From Portulaca oleracea (Eukaryota > Streptophyta > Magnoliopsida > Caryophyllales > Portulacaceae), in NCBI GenBank assembly GCA_029582165.1, contig CM055875.1:31812644-31876643 (forward strand): a stretch of 64,000 nt of DNA. Reading direction: 5' to 3'. The position numbers and the translations under genes are program-made. The notes under the pieces were generated by a model. The model was given only the letters and a program-made list of their open reading frames with translations, did no database searches and was not told the DNA's origin. This document shows positions 31,397 to 43,991 of the stretch, piece after piece (the stretch's first letter is position 1; every line of letters begins with the position of its first letter).

Positions 31397-34380
31397 TGAT
31401 GCTTATTTTCATATACACATAAGTTCATTTAGGCACAACTTGATGCTCATTTTCTATATACTCGATGGTTTGTTATCCCAGAATGCTTGATGTTCATCTA
31501 AGAATGTTTGATGTTCATCCCAGAAGTACTTGTTGTTCATGTCATTTTTATTTTGTTATTCAGTGTAATTGGGATTTGATGTTCATCTCAGAATGTTTGA
31601 TGTTCATCCCATAAGTACTTGGTATTCATTATTATTTATAATCACGACACACTCACTATGTGGGTGGTGATCATCATCCAAATGCTTGATGTTCATTTTC
31701 GCAATTACTTTTCATTTTGCTATTCATTACTTTTCATTTTGTTATTCATTGTAATTATGATTTTGATATTCATCTCAGAATGTTTGATGTTAATGACAGA
31801 ATACTTGATGTTTATGACATTTTTATTTGTGAGTTGAAGTTCATCTAAGAATGCTTGATGATGTTTATTCTAGAACAACTTGTTGTTCATGTCATTTTTA
31901 TTTTGTCATTCATTGTAATTGTGATTTGATGTTCATATTAGAATGTTTGATGTTCATCCCAGAACTAGTGGGTGTTCATTGTGATTTGATGATCACGACA
32001 CACTCACTACGTGGGTGGAGAACATTTTATAAGCCCATGGATGTTGCCGATAGGGATGAATCAAAGCTAGGCTTGATCATTGAACAGACAAATGCCTTTA
32101 TTTCAAAACTCGAAGCGTTAAGCGTCGAAGAACCATCGAGCAGTGTGTCTTCGGACTTTGAAACATGTTTTGGAACTTCTATCCCCACAGATGTAACCAT
32201 TCATCCACCCCCAGCTTCGGTCACAAAGGGAACAGGCAAGAGGACGAAGACACCAGTGGAGGTTGCCACCGAGAAGAAAGTAAGTGCAAGAAGGTGCAAG
32301 TGTTTGAACATCAGTTGACTATGCTTTTGGATTCCTGATTGAATGATTGGAGTTTGTGTTTGTTTTTTTTAACATAAAAACATTAATTTTGCTTTAGGTT
32401 TGAGTTGATGAATTTTGGTCAAATTAATTACATGTGATGTTCATTTCGGGTACCCTTGAAGATCATATACATATAAATGATGTTCATTTCATTACCAAAC
32501 TCATTCCCAATTTATGAGCATAAAATGCCTACCTGATGTGCTTTTCAATACATATACATATTCATCTCAGTATGGGTTGATATATTTTCATCTCAATATG
32601 ATGTCCACTTTCGTTGCCAGTTGATGTTCATTCCACTATAACTTGATCTTCATTTCATGACCGGTCGGTGTCTTTTTGCATATTACATATACGTTCCACG
32701 CAGTGTGATGTTCAATTCAATTATAACTTGATGTTCAGTTCACAATACCTTGATATTCATGTCCATTTCATATTAGATGTTTATTTCATTTTGAATCGAT
32801 CATTGTAATATGAAAATGATTTTCATCACATTACCCCAATGTTAGCATCAATTTACGAAATGAGCATCATCAATGAAAATAAAAGGGATACAAAACTGAA
32901 TATGATGTTCATTCCAATATAACATGATGTTCATTTTCATCTCAATATGATGTCCACTTTCATTCCCAGATGATGTTTATTCAAATATAACTTGATGTTC
33001 ATTTCATCAAGTTATGAAATGAGCATCAATTGAAGGTGAAATGAAAATTAAAGGGTTACAAAACTGAAAATGATGTTCATTCCAATATAACATATGTTCA
33101 TTTCATGTCAACAGTTGACGTCCATTCCAATATAACTTGATATTCATTTCATCAAGTTTATGCGATGAACATCAATTGAAGGTGGAATGAAAATCAAAGG
33201 GATGCAAAACTGAATATGATGTTCATTCCAATATAACTTGATATTCATTTCATCAAGTTTATGTATGTTCATCTCAATATGATGTCCACTTTTCATTGCC
33301 ATTTGATGTTCATTCCAGTACAACTTGATGTTCATTCCCCAATAGATTGATGTTCATACACCCAACACTTGATGTTCATTTCATGCTCACCTGATATAAA
33401 AATAGTTTCATATTTATTTCATTGTAACTTGATGTTCTTTTCACAATATCTAAATGACCATACAACTAACACTTGATGCTCATTTATTTCATTATAAAAA
33501 GAATTGGAAAATATTAGTTGATGAAATGAACATAAACTCAATTGCCGCAATGTTAAAATGAAATGAACATCACGTTGTATTGAGATGATCATCAAGTTGG
33601 AACATAATGGACATCTTGGGTATATTGGACGAACATCGATTTACATACACAAAACCCACTATACCGACATGAAATGAACATTAAGTTGTTATCAAATGAT
33701 CTTTCAATATTTAGATTATCAATTTGTGGAAATGAACTTCTGTGTATATGAAAATGAGCATCAAGTTGTACATAAATGAACATAAAGTATTTTAGTCGTG
33801 AACATCAACTATTCTGTTATGAAATCACATGTATTCATGATAATGTACATCTATAAACATGACAATGAGCATCAAGTTGTAACTAAATGGACATCAAGTT
33901 TTCATTTGTGAATATCAACCATTCTGTCATGAACATCAATTGTATTACCGACAAATAACTTGCATGCATTAAGCTGTTATCAAATGATCTTTCAGTATAT
34001 AGATTATCAATTTATGGAAATGAGCTTTTGTGTATATGAAATTTCTGGGATAACAAACCATCGACGATGAACATCAAGTATTCTATCATGAACATCTAAA
34101 AATGGAAAGAAAAAGGAACGTCATGTAGTTTGTGGACTTCTGTGTGTATGAAAAAAAGCATCAAGTTATACCTAAATGAACATCAAGTATTTTAGTTGCG
34201 AACATCAACTATTCTGTTATGAACATCACATGTATTCCTGATAATGTACATTTATATACATGAAAATGAGCATCAAGTTGTAGCTAAATGAACATCAAGT
34301 TTTCATTTGCGAATATCAACTATTCTGTCATGAACATCAACTGTATTACCGACAAATAACTTACATGACATGCAACAGAG
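31397..34380. repeat. MULE-2 array of GATGTTCAT words, strand flips near 33500
   Basis: Dozens of degenerate units such as AACTTGATGTTCATTTC occur on plus through about 33480, then almost exclusively inverted (GAACATCAAG) from about 33540 to 34380. Units are 20-40 bp apart without fixed period. 13440-13780 is the left-hand continuation before the LTR element inserted. Confidence 0.85.
32031..32318 (+). pseudogene. C-terminal fragment of a FAR1-like MULE transposase
   Basis: An open stretch encoding FYKPMDVADRDESKLGLIIE, then EQTNAFISKLEALSVEEPSS and a basic tail, KGTGKRTKTPVEVATEKK. Sequence of this composition follows the SWIM finger in FAR1-related proteins: a helical segment, a Ser/Pro linker, then a KG-x-KR basic motif. 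A splice donor GTAAGTGC follows the AAGAAA at 32280. The remaining exons are missing or unrecognisable. Identification is by general resemblance only. Confidence 0.4.
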
Positions 34381-34390
34381 TGCCACTTAC

Positions 34391-34392
<2 letters not shown>

Positions 34393-34442
<50 letters not shown>
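34393..34442. repeat. (TA)n microsatellite at the MULE-2 / MULE-3 junction
   Basis: About 50 bp of TA repeats with one interruption (TACA). It forms the outer edge of both neighbouring foldback elements. Confidence 0.9.
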
Positions 34443-34444
<2 letters not shown>

Positions 34445-35649
34445 GGGAATTGATCATATGAGCATTGTATTTATGTGAGCATGTGAGCAGTAGAAATATG
34501 GACCCTTGGATCTTCAATCAATGGTTGGGAAAAATGGAAGAGTTTGCCTTTTTTTCACCCATTAAATGAAGATGGCACGTGAGGGTTAGGAGGAAAAAAA
34601 AAGAGAAAAGGGAACATTTTTCCTAATAACGGCGCATGAATGGCTTGATCATCAATTCCAAAAACTAAAAATTGAAGTTTGAACTGCACAGTGAACTTTC
34701 GTCTTTCCCCCTTGCCCCCCCCCACCCATAATCGACAGTGAACTGCTCTGCTACCCTGCTACACAGATTTTTGACGGCACAGTGAACTACCCTGCTACAC
34801 AGATTTCGACGACGAAAACTATGACTCGACGACGACAGACAGGGACTCATCAATAATGGGTAAGCAATTTTTTGGAGATGGATTAGGGTTCCAATGTTGT
34901 TTTCGGTGCGGAATTATGCAACGAATTAGGGTTATTCCAATGTGAATTTGTTTATGTGATTTTTTTTAGGGTTGAATTCATTGAAACGATTGTATGAGTA
35001 AGGAAGCGCGAAAGACGTCCATGTGGGAGAAGCGAGTAAAAGGTTAGTCTGCATGAACGCAGATTTTCGATTTGCTTTCAGATATTTGAAATTTCGAAAG
35101 TCAATGGTGAATGTTCACAATAATAATAATAGATGTCCACTGGTGGGAGGTAGTTGTGTTGATAAAAGTGGGAAGTTGGCGAGTGTTGTCAAGAATCAAA
35201 TTTGGCAGGGGATGTCCATTGATGTTTATGGTGATGTCCACAGTAGTGAGTGTGTTTTGTCCACAGTGACATTAGTTAATGTCCACTAATGCAAGTAGAT
35301 GTGTCCACAATACTGATGAAGTGATTTGAATGTACGAATTTGTTGTGTGGCTGAAATTTCAAAATTTTGGGTTTCGGGGGTGGGTTTCCTAGTATGAAAC
35401 TGGGGATGTTATATGATTGTTCTCCACAGTCGTTGCTTTTTATGTATATGGAATTAATTTTAAGTGGCATCTGATTGTTGTCCACATTGGCATTAAGTGA
35501 TGTCCACTGAAACTGCTGATGTGCATAGTGGCATTACGTGTTTTTAATATACTTGATCTTCACTGATGACATGCTCGATGTTATTGTGAATGTTTGGTTA
35601 CCTTATGTCTCCATTATTCAATAAAAAAATATATATGTGTGTGTTCGAC

Positions 35650-35850
35650 TATACAGTGTGAACGAATCAGAGCTTGCACCTCGAGACCCACGACTATTCG
35701 CAAGATTATATGGGAAGAAGAAGCTGCGTGCAACTGACACCACAGATAACCAGTCGGGTGCCTAGAATGACCCCGAGACATCGACGCGCCCCCGGAAACA
35801 AAGGAAGAGCAACAACACATCCCGCTCAACGCGCACATCAAGGAGGTTGA
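35650..35850 (+). pseudogene. Coding-like fragment inside MULE-3, unrecognised
   Basis: A frame reading NESELAPRDPRLFARLYGKK then KLRATDTTDNQSGA ends at a TAG near 35764. Downstream GC-rich sequence to 35950 (Arg/Thr-rich in another frame) may belong to it. Base composition stands out from the AT-rich array around it, which suggests a captured or residual exon. I do not recognise the family. Confidence 0.35.
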
Positions 35851-36279
35851 GGGCGACTATTGGAATCGGAGGTTCTGTGCAAAGCACAATGAGGCGTACC
35901 CGACATCGACGAGATGTCACTCTTGTACGACAGGATACGTTGTCGTCAAGAGTGAGGACATCCATCATTTTAGACTGTGAACATTAAGTATTACCAGACA
36001 TGACATCATGCATGTGGATTGTGGACAGGGCATCCATCATATAGTTTTATTCATTTGTAAATAGTGATGAGCATCCAGTTTGGATTGTGGACATCAAGTA
36101 TTACTAAAAAGGACAATGCGTGTATGCACTGTGGACAACATGTTTCTTCGTATGCATGATAGCCAATCATGTGGGGGATATAATTGGCGTGTACTTGATC
36201 TATTTTTATTCGTTAATTGGCATGTGGGCACTCATCTCATGTGCGCGCACTTGATATATTTGTCAACAGTGAGGGCATC

Positions 36280-38720
36280 CATCATTTTAGGTTGTGGACA
36301 TTGAAAAATAACAATAGTGGAAATCAAGTTCTATCAACATGGACATCAAGTATAACAATAGAGGACATCAAAAATTAATATTCTTGACTCACAATACACT
36401 CATGCACATTAATACTTGACCTTCAAATTATATGAAGTGAACATCAAACTTCAAGTATAAATTGCAAGGACATTAGGTTCATAGATCATTACGATGCATT
36501 GTGAAGTAATACAAACTAGACATCCAAGAACAACAGTAGTGGACATCAAGCATTACCAACATGGACATCAAGTACAATAGTAGGGGACATTAAGTATTAC
36601 AACAGGGGGCATCAAGAATAACATTATTGGCACACAATACACACAAGCACAAAAGCAGGGGACATCAAGAATAACAACAGTGGACATCAAGTATTATTAA
36701 TATGGACATCAATTATGACAATAAGGAATCATTCAGTATTAACATTATTGACATACAATACACTCAAGCACAACAGTAGGGAACATAAAGAGTAACAGCA
36801 ATGAACATCAAGTATTATCAATATAGTCATCAAGTATAACAGCAAGGGACATCGAGTATTATTAATATGGACAACCAATACAATAGGATGTGGACATCAT
36901 GCATAATCATTATGGACACATATTACACTCAGTAGCCTTCCATAATGACTCCTAGCCTTCCATACACGTCGTTATGCAATAGCCTTACTTGCCCTTTTTT
37001 TTTTTGGATACATAATAATATGTTCCACGCTTAAACAATTCCCCATGCTTCATCAAATGCCTTCGTTCTAATATTTTTATTGTTAACATATTGCATTATA
37101 TTGTTTGGCGAGTTATGGACATCAAAACAACATGGATGTGGACATTCAACATAACAGTAGTGGGCATCCAACATAGTCGCTGCAGACATCAACCATTACC
37201 AATGTATACGTCAAATACAATTGAATGGAAAACACAAACACATCTACATTTTTCTGCAAATACATCCAACAAATATATTTTTACATACCAGACACATACT
37301 ATGTTCTGATAAAAAGGAAGAAGAAAAAATAGAGGAAAAAACTAAACACGCCGAGTATTGTTCATGACATTGACATCGCAAACATTAAAAATATCTTAAA
37401 CTATTGGAATACACAATCTACTACATAATACAACTTCTTCAACACTTCTAAATGTTTTTCCTACAATGAAACACAAGTTATTGCTCATCCTGTTGTGCAA
37501 CGATGTTTCGTCTTCAGCTGAATTTGCACCCTCGATCTTAGTAGAGGCCACCTCAGATAACATTCCCACATGTGAGCGGACTGGACTTGAACCATCTTCC
37601 ACTTCATTACTTTTAGACAAAAAATCCTTAACTATTGATGCGACCACATCCCAAGGAACTCCAATACAAGCGGGGCTATGCTGATCCCTGGTCAACAACC
37701 CACAAATCATCAGTATTCCCACCAAATAATATTGAATTGTTTCAACATGTACAATCAGTATGGTCATATTACGTAACAACAGTGGACATCGAGCATGTCG
37801 AGTATGGACATCGAACAAAATGAATGTGGACATTAAACATTATGGGGCATCGACCATTATCAATGTAGGCATTAACCATTACCAATGTGAACATCAACTA
37901 CAACAAAATGACATGCAGAAACGCAACCATTTTCCCTTCAATGTCCAATTTTCTTGACCTTAACGTCCACTTTGACAACATGTATGGTCATAAATAGTTA
38001 ACAACAGTGGACATCACATCATGATTATGGACACCAAGCAAATTGGACATTATTTGAACAAACTTAATGTAAAAAAGAAGAATAAATACAAAGACTGTTA
38101 TTGTCATAAAGCACCCCTCATATTTGTTTTTTTAAATCACATCCCAAACATAAAACTTGTACATCACTTGTTTCCCTAGTGATCACAAATCAATGTTCAT
38201 GTGGGCATCACCAGTTTCATCAGTGGATATCAATTAACAACCTTTTGAAACGTTAGCTACATAACGAATTTGTATATTAAAAACACATAATGCCAATGTG
38301 GACATCACCAGTTTCATCAGTGGATATTAATTAATGTCAAAGTGGACAACAATCAGCTCCCACTTCAATTAAATTCAGTATACATAAAAAACAATGACTG
38401 TGGCCAACAATCATATAACATAGCAGTTTCATACTAGGAAACCCACCACCCAAAGCCAAACAATTTGAAATGTCAGCTACATAACAAATTTGTACCTTCA
38501 AATCACTTCATAAATACTGTGGACGCCCAACTTTTCATCAGTGGACATCAACTAATGTCCCTGTGGACAATAACCTTATAACACACCACTTTCATAATGG
38601 GAAACCCACCCTCAAAACCCAAGCTTTTGATGCGTCAGCTACAGCACGAGTTCTTTTGTTAAAAATACACACTTGCTACTGTGGACATCACCATATACAT
38701 CAATGGACATTAACAAAATC
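36280..38720. repeat. MULE-3 array of TGGACATCAA words
   Basis: Degenerate units (GTGGACATCAAGTATTA and variants) run on plus from about 35980 to 38720, whereas the left arm (35100-35530) has the inverse (GATGTCCAC). The flip lies at about 35550-35980. No fixed period. Confidence 0.82.
37400..37700 (-). pseudogene. Second coding-like fragment inside MULE-3, unrecognised
   Basis: On minus, a frame containing PACIGVPWDVVASIVKDFLS, then EVEDGSSPVRSHVGMLSEVA and a Cys/Val-rich end. It interrupts the word array and has non-repetitive composition. Possibly a captured host exon; no domain recognised. Confidence 0.3.
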
Positions 38721-39699
38721 TTACGACCCTGAATTTGATTCATGACAACCCCCGCCAAACTCACATAAACAAATTCACATTGGAAAAGCCCTAATTCATT
38801 GCCTAATCCCGCATCGAAAATCACATTGGAAAAATCACATAAACTAGAAACCTAATTCAGCACCGAAAATTCGCCTACCTGAGAACTTCCCCACTGTATA
38901 CTTTGTCGTCGTCGAGTCCCAGTTTTCACCGTCGAATTCATTCCCTTTGTTGTTCACTCCACCATCAATTATGGGTGAATGAGACGGAGACGAACGTTCA
39001 CTCTGCAGGAGGGAAGTTACGCCACATTACAAAGTGGACATTCATCAATCACACTGTGGAAAACAACCCAACTATCTGTGAGCATCGAACACTACGCATA
39101 CATATCTCTACTACCGACCATCAATCACGATCAATCATCCCACCATAAATTCATGATAAATGGAGAACCCAGATGAACATTGATTGAAAAAAAAGAATCC
39201 CCGTCATCATTCACTTACCTTTAATCTCTTTTAGTTGGTCCCATAGTCGTCGAAATATCATCACCCATTCGGGAAAGATGAATCACCAGATGAATTATTA
39301 TGTGTTTGGCGTTAATTCTCCTCCAGTTCTTCCCCTTCAATTTTGACGTCTGCTTGCTCGTGAATGACACTGTGTCAACCAACTGCAGATGGTGCACTTT
39401 GTGTTTGACGTTTGGGCTTCCTACGTTGCCTCCCCATTCATCAATATCTCCTTTCTCCTCATTTTTTTTTTAAATTTCCAATGGGTCTCTTCATGATTGT
39501 AATTAAACATGTTTTCCCTTTCCAATACGGACAATTCATTCCCCCTTTTTTTTTTTTGCTCTTTCACTTAATGCCTCACGTGCCATCTTCATTTATGGGA
39601 TGAAAAAAAAAAAAGCAAACTCTTCCATTTTTCCCTACCATTGATTGAAGATCCAAGGGTCCATATCTCTAGTGCTCACATGCTCATTTAAATACAATG

Positions 39700-39703
<4 letters not shown>

Positions 39704-39742
<39 letters not shown>
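39704..39742. repeat. (TA)n microsatellite at the right end of MULE-3
   Basis: About 40 bp of uninterrupted TA, mirroring the run at 34393-34442. Confidence 0.9.
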
Positions 39743-39747
<5 letters not shown>

Positions 39748-40239
39748 TAAAACTACTACACTTAAAATTTTAAAAAGAAAATTTAGTCAATATTATGGTT
39801 TCTTTGTTCTCTTTCTCGCCTAACATATTTGTTACTTATCTATTTAACCAAATTTGCTTAAAATTGTGCATATGCTATCAGATGTTGGACAATTTCCATT
39901 AATTTAACATAAAAGAGTTTCAAATATAATATTTAGTTTTGTTGATTTTGTAAAATGTATTTACTTTACAAAATAATATGTCAAACAGTCAAATAGAAAA
40001 ACCAAGACTTAATAAACAAGGAACCCACGTGTCTAAGTCGAATACAACAATAAAATAAAAAAAGGGAAAACCACAGGATCCACATCTTCAACTTCTTCCT
40101 GGCAAACCATCCCATCCCATATTCTGTGGCGTTGACGGGGCCATTGGAGCCTCTGCCTCCCGGACAAGCCACTAACTCATTAATTCACCTGTTTTTACTC
40201 CATCTACACCGCTCATGTTATCTTTTCTGGTGTCTCATA

Positions 40240-40244
<5 letters not shown>
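39743..40244. other. Intergenic, no feature recognised
   Basis: AT-rich; a short GC-richer stretch at 40085-40170. Nothing supportable. Confidence 0.5.

Positions 40245-40296
<52 letters not shown>
40245..40296. repeat. (AAT)n microsatellite
   Basis: About 17 units of AAT/ATA, abutting the orphan MULE terminus; its last units read into GGATTCTAATAATATG. Confidence 0.93.
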
Positions 40297-40520
40297 GGAT
40301 TCTAATAATATGAATTTATGGCCATATAAGATTAAATAATATGAACTTTTGATTTAGTGATAAATAATACGAATTTTAACCTCATGTTGCTCTGAACAGT
40401 ACGCCACCGAGTTAAGTTGAACTTAACTCGGTTAACTCGGTGGCGGGATGATATGGCGGCAGCTGGGTCTGTTGACTTTGTCATGTCATCAATGTTGACT
40501 TTGCCACGTCACCCTCACCA
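40297..40520 (+). mobile_element. Orphan terminus related to the MULE-1 inverted repeat
   Basis: Shares with 15109-15310 the series GGATTCTAATAATA, GGCCATATAAGA, AATAATACGAA and CGCCACCGAGTTAA in the same order and spacing. Divergence is considerable, so it is a sister family or old copy. No inverted partner was found in the window, so the element is truncated or its other end was lost. Confidence 0.75.
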
Positions 40521-40560
40521 TCTATCTCTCTTCTCTTTCTCCTTCTCACCATCAAACCCA

Positions 40561-42714
40561 TCTCCATTGATAATTTCTTGAGGTTCTTCTTAATTATTAA
40601 AAACAAGCAAAAAGTCATAGAGTAAAAGGGGTAAAAATCATGCAAAATACGGAATAATCACCCCCCCCTCCGCACTTACACTTTTTCTCTCCCCGAGCAA
40701 AACAAAACAAAACAAACCTAAGAAACTAAAAAAGATAAACACCTAACTCACTTTCACAGGAATCACAGATGCATTTAGCACATGCATCAAGCCCTTTAAA
40801 CCCCCCGGTAGCCCGGGTGGACGAGGTAGGTCTCATGAGGGTTTGTAGCAGCTATACCCACAAAAGTTATGAAAGAAATGGAAGAAAGAAGGGAAAAAGA
40901 GAACTGAAAAGAAGAAAACAAAAACAAAAGGAGAAGAACGTGCTCAAGAACATAATCAAGCATTTAACCACCTGATGACGAAACTAACTAACCAAAAGAG
41001 ACAAATACGCGCAATTAAGGACACCTAAACCGGAAATGTTTCCAATCTTTAAGGTTTTCATCATCCAAACACTTCATGCTAAACAAAAACCTTGTGCACA
41101 AGTGCTAGTGTACCCTATTTATCACGATTACGACTTAGCAACCCTATAGTCGAGCTCGTTTCAAAGCGAAAGATCAACAAAAACCAAACTTTTCTTTTCT
41201 TTTCTTTTCTCCTTTTTTTTCTTTTTTTTCGTTGGCATATTTCGATATCGAAATGCGGCCCGTGAAGAGGCTACTTTCCCAGCGTGGTTTCGCTCAATTC
41301 ATACAATTGTACTTAATGGGTGAGAGGCCGCAACCACCCATGCCAAACCACGTTAGTAAACCAACCTTTTTCACTTCTTTTTCCGATTTTTATGGGTTTT
41401 AAGTCGGTTTTTACGGGAGTTTGAACGACCCTCCGAAGAGGGGTTACCCTCCCAACTCGGGTTGCTCTATACATATCGAAGTATTTAAGGGCCATGAGTG
41501 TCGCCCACTCACACCAACCCTTGTTGGTTTTGTCGACTTTTATTAATTAATTACTTTTATTAATTCACTTTTTCACGAGCACGAGCATAAGAAAACCAAG
41601 AATCACGATCTCAAAAAGGGTGTGAAAGAGAGTAAGGTATTCAGTTTTGCAATTAGTGAAGGGAGTCTAAAAGAAATAAGTCATGACAACACTCTAGATC
41701 AAGGCCTACCGTGCTCATATTGACCGCTTTTAATCAATCAACTAAGCCATTAAGCAATTAATTACAAGATTATAAACATGAGCAAATTCTAAAAGCAAAA
41801 ATCTTTAGGCTTTTTCACAACTTTTTTCCCATTTTCTCTTTCATTTTCACCAAATTTTTTGATTTTTTCACTTTTTTACCACTTTTTCACTTTTTTTCTT
41901 TTTTTTCTAAGAGAGAAAGAGAAACAAAATAAAGCTAGAGCTACCCATATCATAAAGATCTGCCCCCACACTTGAATCCACAATGTCCACATTGTGGGAA
42001 GGGTGTCTCATGAAGGGTAGTAAACTAGAACAAACATATATCCAAACACCTAGCACATAGAAAGGGTAGCGACTCGAGCCCACACGACTCCAACAATAAA
42101 GAAATCCCAACATAAAGCACAATAGGGGCGCGCCACCAAGAAATAAAAACAAGCATGCAAAAAGAAAACAAACTATACAAGCTAAATGCAAAGAAATATT
42201 TACAAAATAGATAAGGGTGGAACGAGGTTACCGCGAGGTCTTCAATAAAAGCTAGAAATGTGGTTAGTAAACCTCGAACACATTGGAGCATCAGTCGCTC
42301 TTTATTCAAGATTTGGACCTTCAATATCGGAAGAATTCAAAGCACGTAGTAGGAGATCATGCATCCTCGAATGCATCTCAAAATGGTGGATGTATGAGAA
42401 CACACAAAACAAAAAGTCAGTATAAACAAGTGTTCTCAACATCTTATTAAATGTCTTAGAAAAATCACTAAAATGATGAAATAAGTGAATAAACATGATT
42501 TTTCTAGGCGAGTCCTCTAGGTAAACATAAAAGCTCAAGGTTTGAGTTATCAGTATACCTTGATAGAGAGACTTAGAGTGAAATGGAAAGAAATCTTCAA
42601 AAGTTGAGACCACAAGCTCCATTTTCTTCTATAATTTTTGTTTCTTTGATCTTCAACGTTTGGGGTGTGGTTTAAGGAGAGCATTGTTGCTAATTTTTAA
42701 GAGAGAGAAGATAC
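40561..42714. other. Noncoding retroelement-like DNA
   Basis: No gene recognised. It has homopolymer-rich stretches, repeated phrases (GAAGAGGCTACTTTCCCAG near 41263; GAAGAGGGGTTACCCTCCCA near 41437) and a GCCCCCACACTTGAATCC block near 41961 that on minus looks like a purine-rich tract. This texture is typical of 3' noncoding regions of plant gypsy elements, but no LTR pair was found. Confidence 0.35.
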
Positions 42715-42936
42715 CAAATGAGGCAACAATTATAAGGTAGGACCGAGTGTACATAGCATGGTACACTCGGTATATATATGGGTAGGGTTTATATACTTTT
42801 CACGTGAGATTTCATTCCTTATCACGCGTGTACTAATCGATAATATATTTCATTGGTAAAATTGTTTCCTTCTTGCTCTGCCGTGTTCTTGCTTGATCAA
42901 TTCTACTGTTAGCGCCGTCGCTTATGCAGATTAGGT

Positions 42937-43200
42937 ATGACAGAACCAACAATTGAACAAACCAATAATATCGTAGTTGATGCTGAGAACCTATTGATCG
43001 AGCAATTGCAAATGGAGGGTGAATCAAGCATGAATATACTTGAAAGACCTTCGTTGGATGGTGGGGAAGATGCAACCTTTCACCATGATGTTGATACCTT
43101 CAATAATGAAGGTACCATTGACGAACTTAATAATGGCGGAGAAACTGCGAACCATCAAGAAGATGCTCCGGAATTAGGTAATAAGTATACAGTGGAGTGA
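42937..43200 (+). CDS. Short acidic ORF at the left end of MULE-4, possible first exon
   Basis: ATG at 42937; reads MTEPTIEQTNNIVVDAENLL and ends VE at 43200, 87 codons, rich in Glu, Asp and Asn. A splice donor GGTAATAAG at about 43175-43185 follows codons for EDAPELG, so the true exon may stop there. It lies just inside the terminus, where MULE genes begin. No recognised domain. Confidence 0.35.
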   Translation: MTEPTIEQTNNIVVDAENLLIEQLQMEGESSMNILERPSLDGGEDATFHHDVDTFNNEGTIDELNNGGETANHQEDAPELGNKYTVE

Positions 43201-43392
43201 TTGATTACTGCATCAAAAATTTCCCATGTATGCATTAAAAATTGGAAAATTTGTCAACAATTATGAATTCTTGAGTTCTAATAATGCGTTGATGTTTCAC
43301 AAAAATGCATTCTAAATATGAAAATAATGCACTACGCAATAGAAAGTTTATCACCGACATATAAAGAGTTTATTTTGATGCACTCATATGCA

Positions 43393-43674
43393 GGTAATAA
43401 TGCACCAAATTTGAGCAAATCTACAGTGAATAAGGGAAAATCTGCATTGTTTAATTGATATTTTATCACAAATATGAATCCTCTTGTGTTTGAATAATGC
43501 ATCAAGGTTTCAGAAGTATGCAACTAATTTGTCGGTAATAATGCACCAGTTTTGAGCAAATCTACAGTGAATAAGGGAAAATCTGCATTGTTTAATGGAT
43601 ATTTTATCACAAATATGGATCCTCTTGTGTTTGAACAATGCATCAAGGTTTCAGAAGTATGCAATTGATTTGGG
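43393..43674. repeat. 141-bp tandem duplication in MULE-4
   Basis: Units start GGTAATAATGCACCA at 43393 and 43534 and are nearly identical, sharing GAATCCTCTTGTGTTTGAA or a one-base variant. A recent local duplication within the AATGCA word array. Confidence 0.9.
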
Positions 43675-43991
43675 AACACATGCACTATGTATGGGAAAAT
43701 TTATGATCCAAACATATTTCGTTTATTTAAGTACTCATAACTAGCAAATAATGCGTCATAATTAGCAACATCTGCATGAAAATTCGTAAATTATTCGGTG
43801 TATAATGGAATATTTTCAACACTATATGAATTCTTATATTTTAGTAATGATGCACCAAAATAATGAAAATCTGCAATATATATATATATATATGGAAAGT
43901 ATGCATTGCATTAGTGAAAATTTTTAATAAATATTTGTTCATGTCTTGACAACCCTTTATAAGGGTAGACACTACAAGAACTACAAAGTTC

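Larger units (their letters stand above)
12611..34400. mobile_element. MULE-2: decayed FAR1-type Mutator-like element, interrupted by a nested LTR element
   Basis: The parts outside 13781-31391 share one minisatellite word (GATGTTCAT). The segment 13545-13780 is an imperfect inverted copy of about 34140-34395: both contain the GACAGAATAGTTGAT stretch and end beside TGTTGCAT and a (TA)n run. This gives a foldback architecture. A coding scrap at 32031-32318 resembles the C-terminus of FAR1-related transposases. The left boundary is uncertain: either the (TA)n near 12610, where the adjoining sequence has an AGATCAAGGGTGG phrase recalling the MULE-3 end, or about 13540. No clean target duplication was seen because both ends lie in TA repeats. 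Confidence 0.45.
34450..39706. mobile_element. MULE-3: 5.2-kb foldback element with TA-flanked inverted ends
   Basis: The left end CATATGAGCATTG (34455) and right end CAATGCTCATATA (39695) begin inverted repeats. These also share GAGCATGTGAGCA, GGACCCTTGGATCTTCAATC and TGGAAGAGTTTGC. Longer imperfect inverted homology links about 34450-35560 with 38160-39700; for example GGTGGGTTTCCTAGTATGAAAC near 35380 has its inverse near 38430. Both edges are TA runs, so any target duplication is hidden. The interior is a word array plus two coding-like scraps. Superfamily assignment to MULE is by architecture only. Confidence 0.7.
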
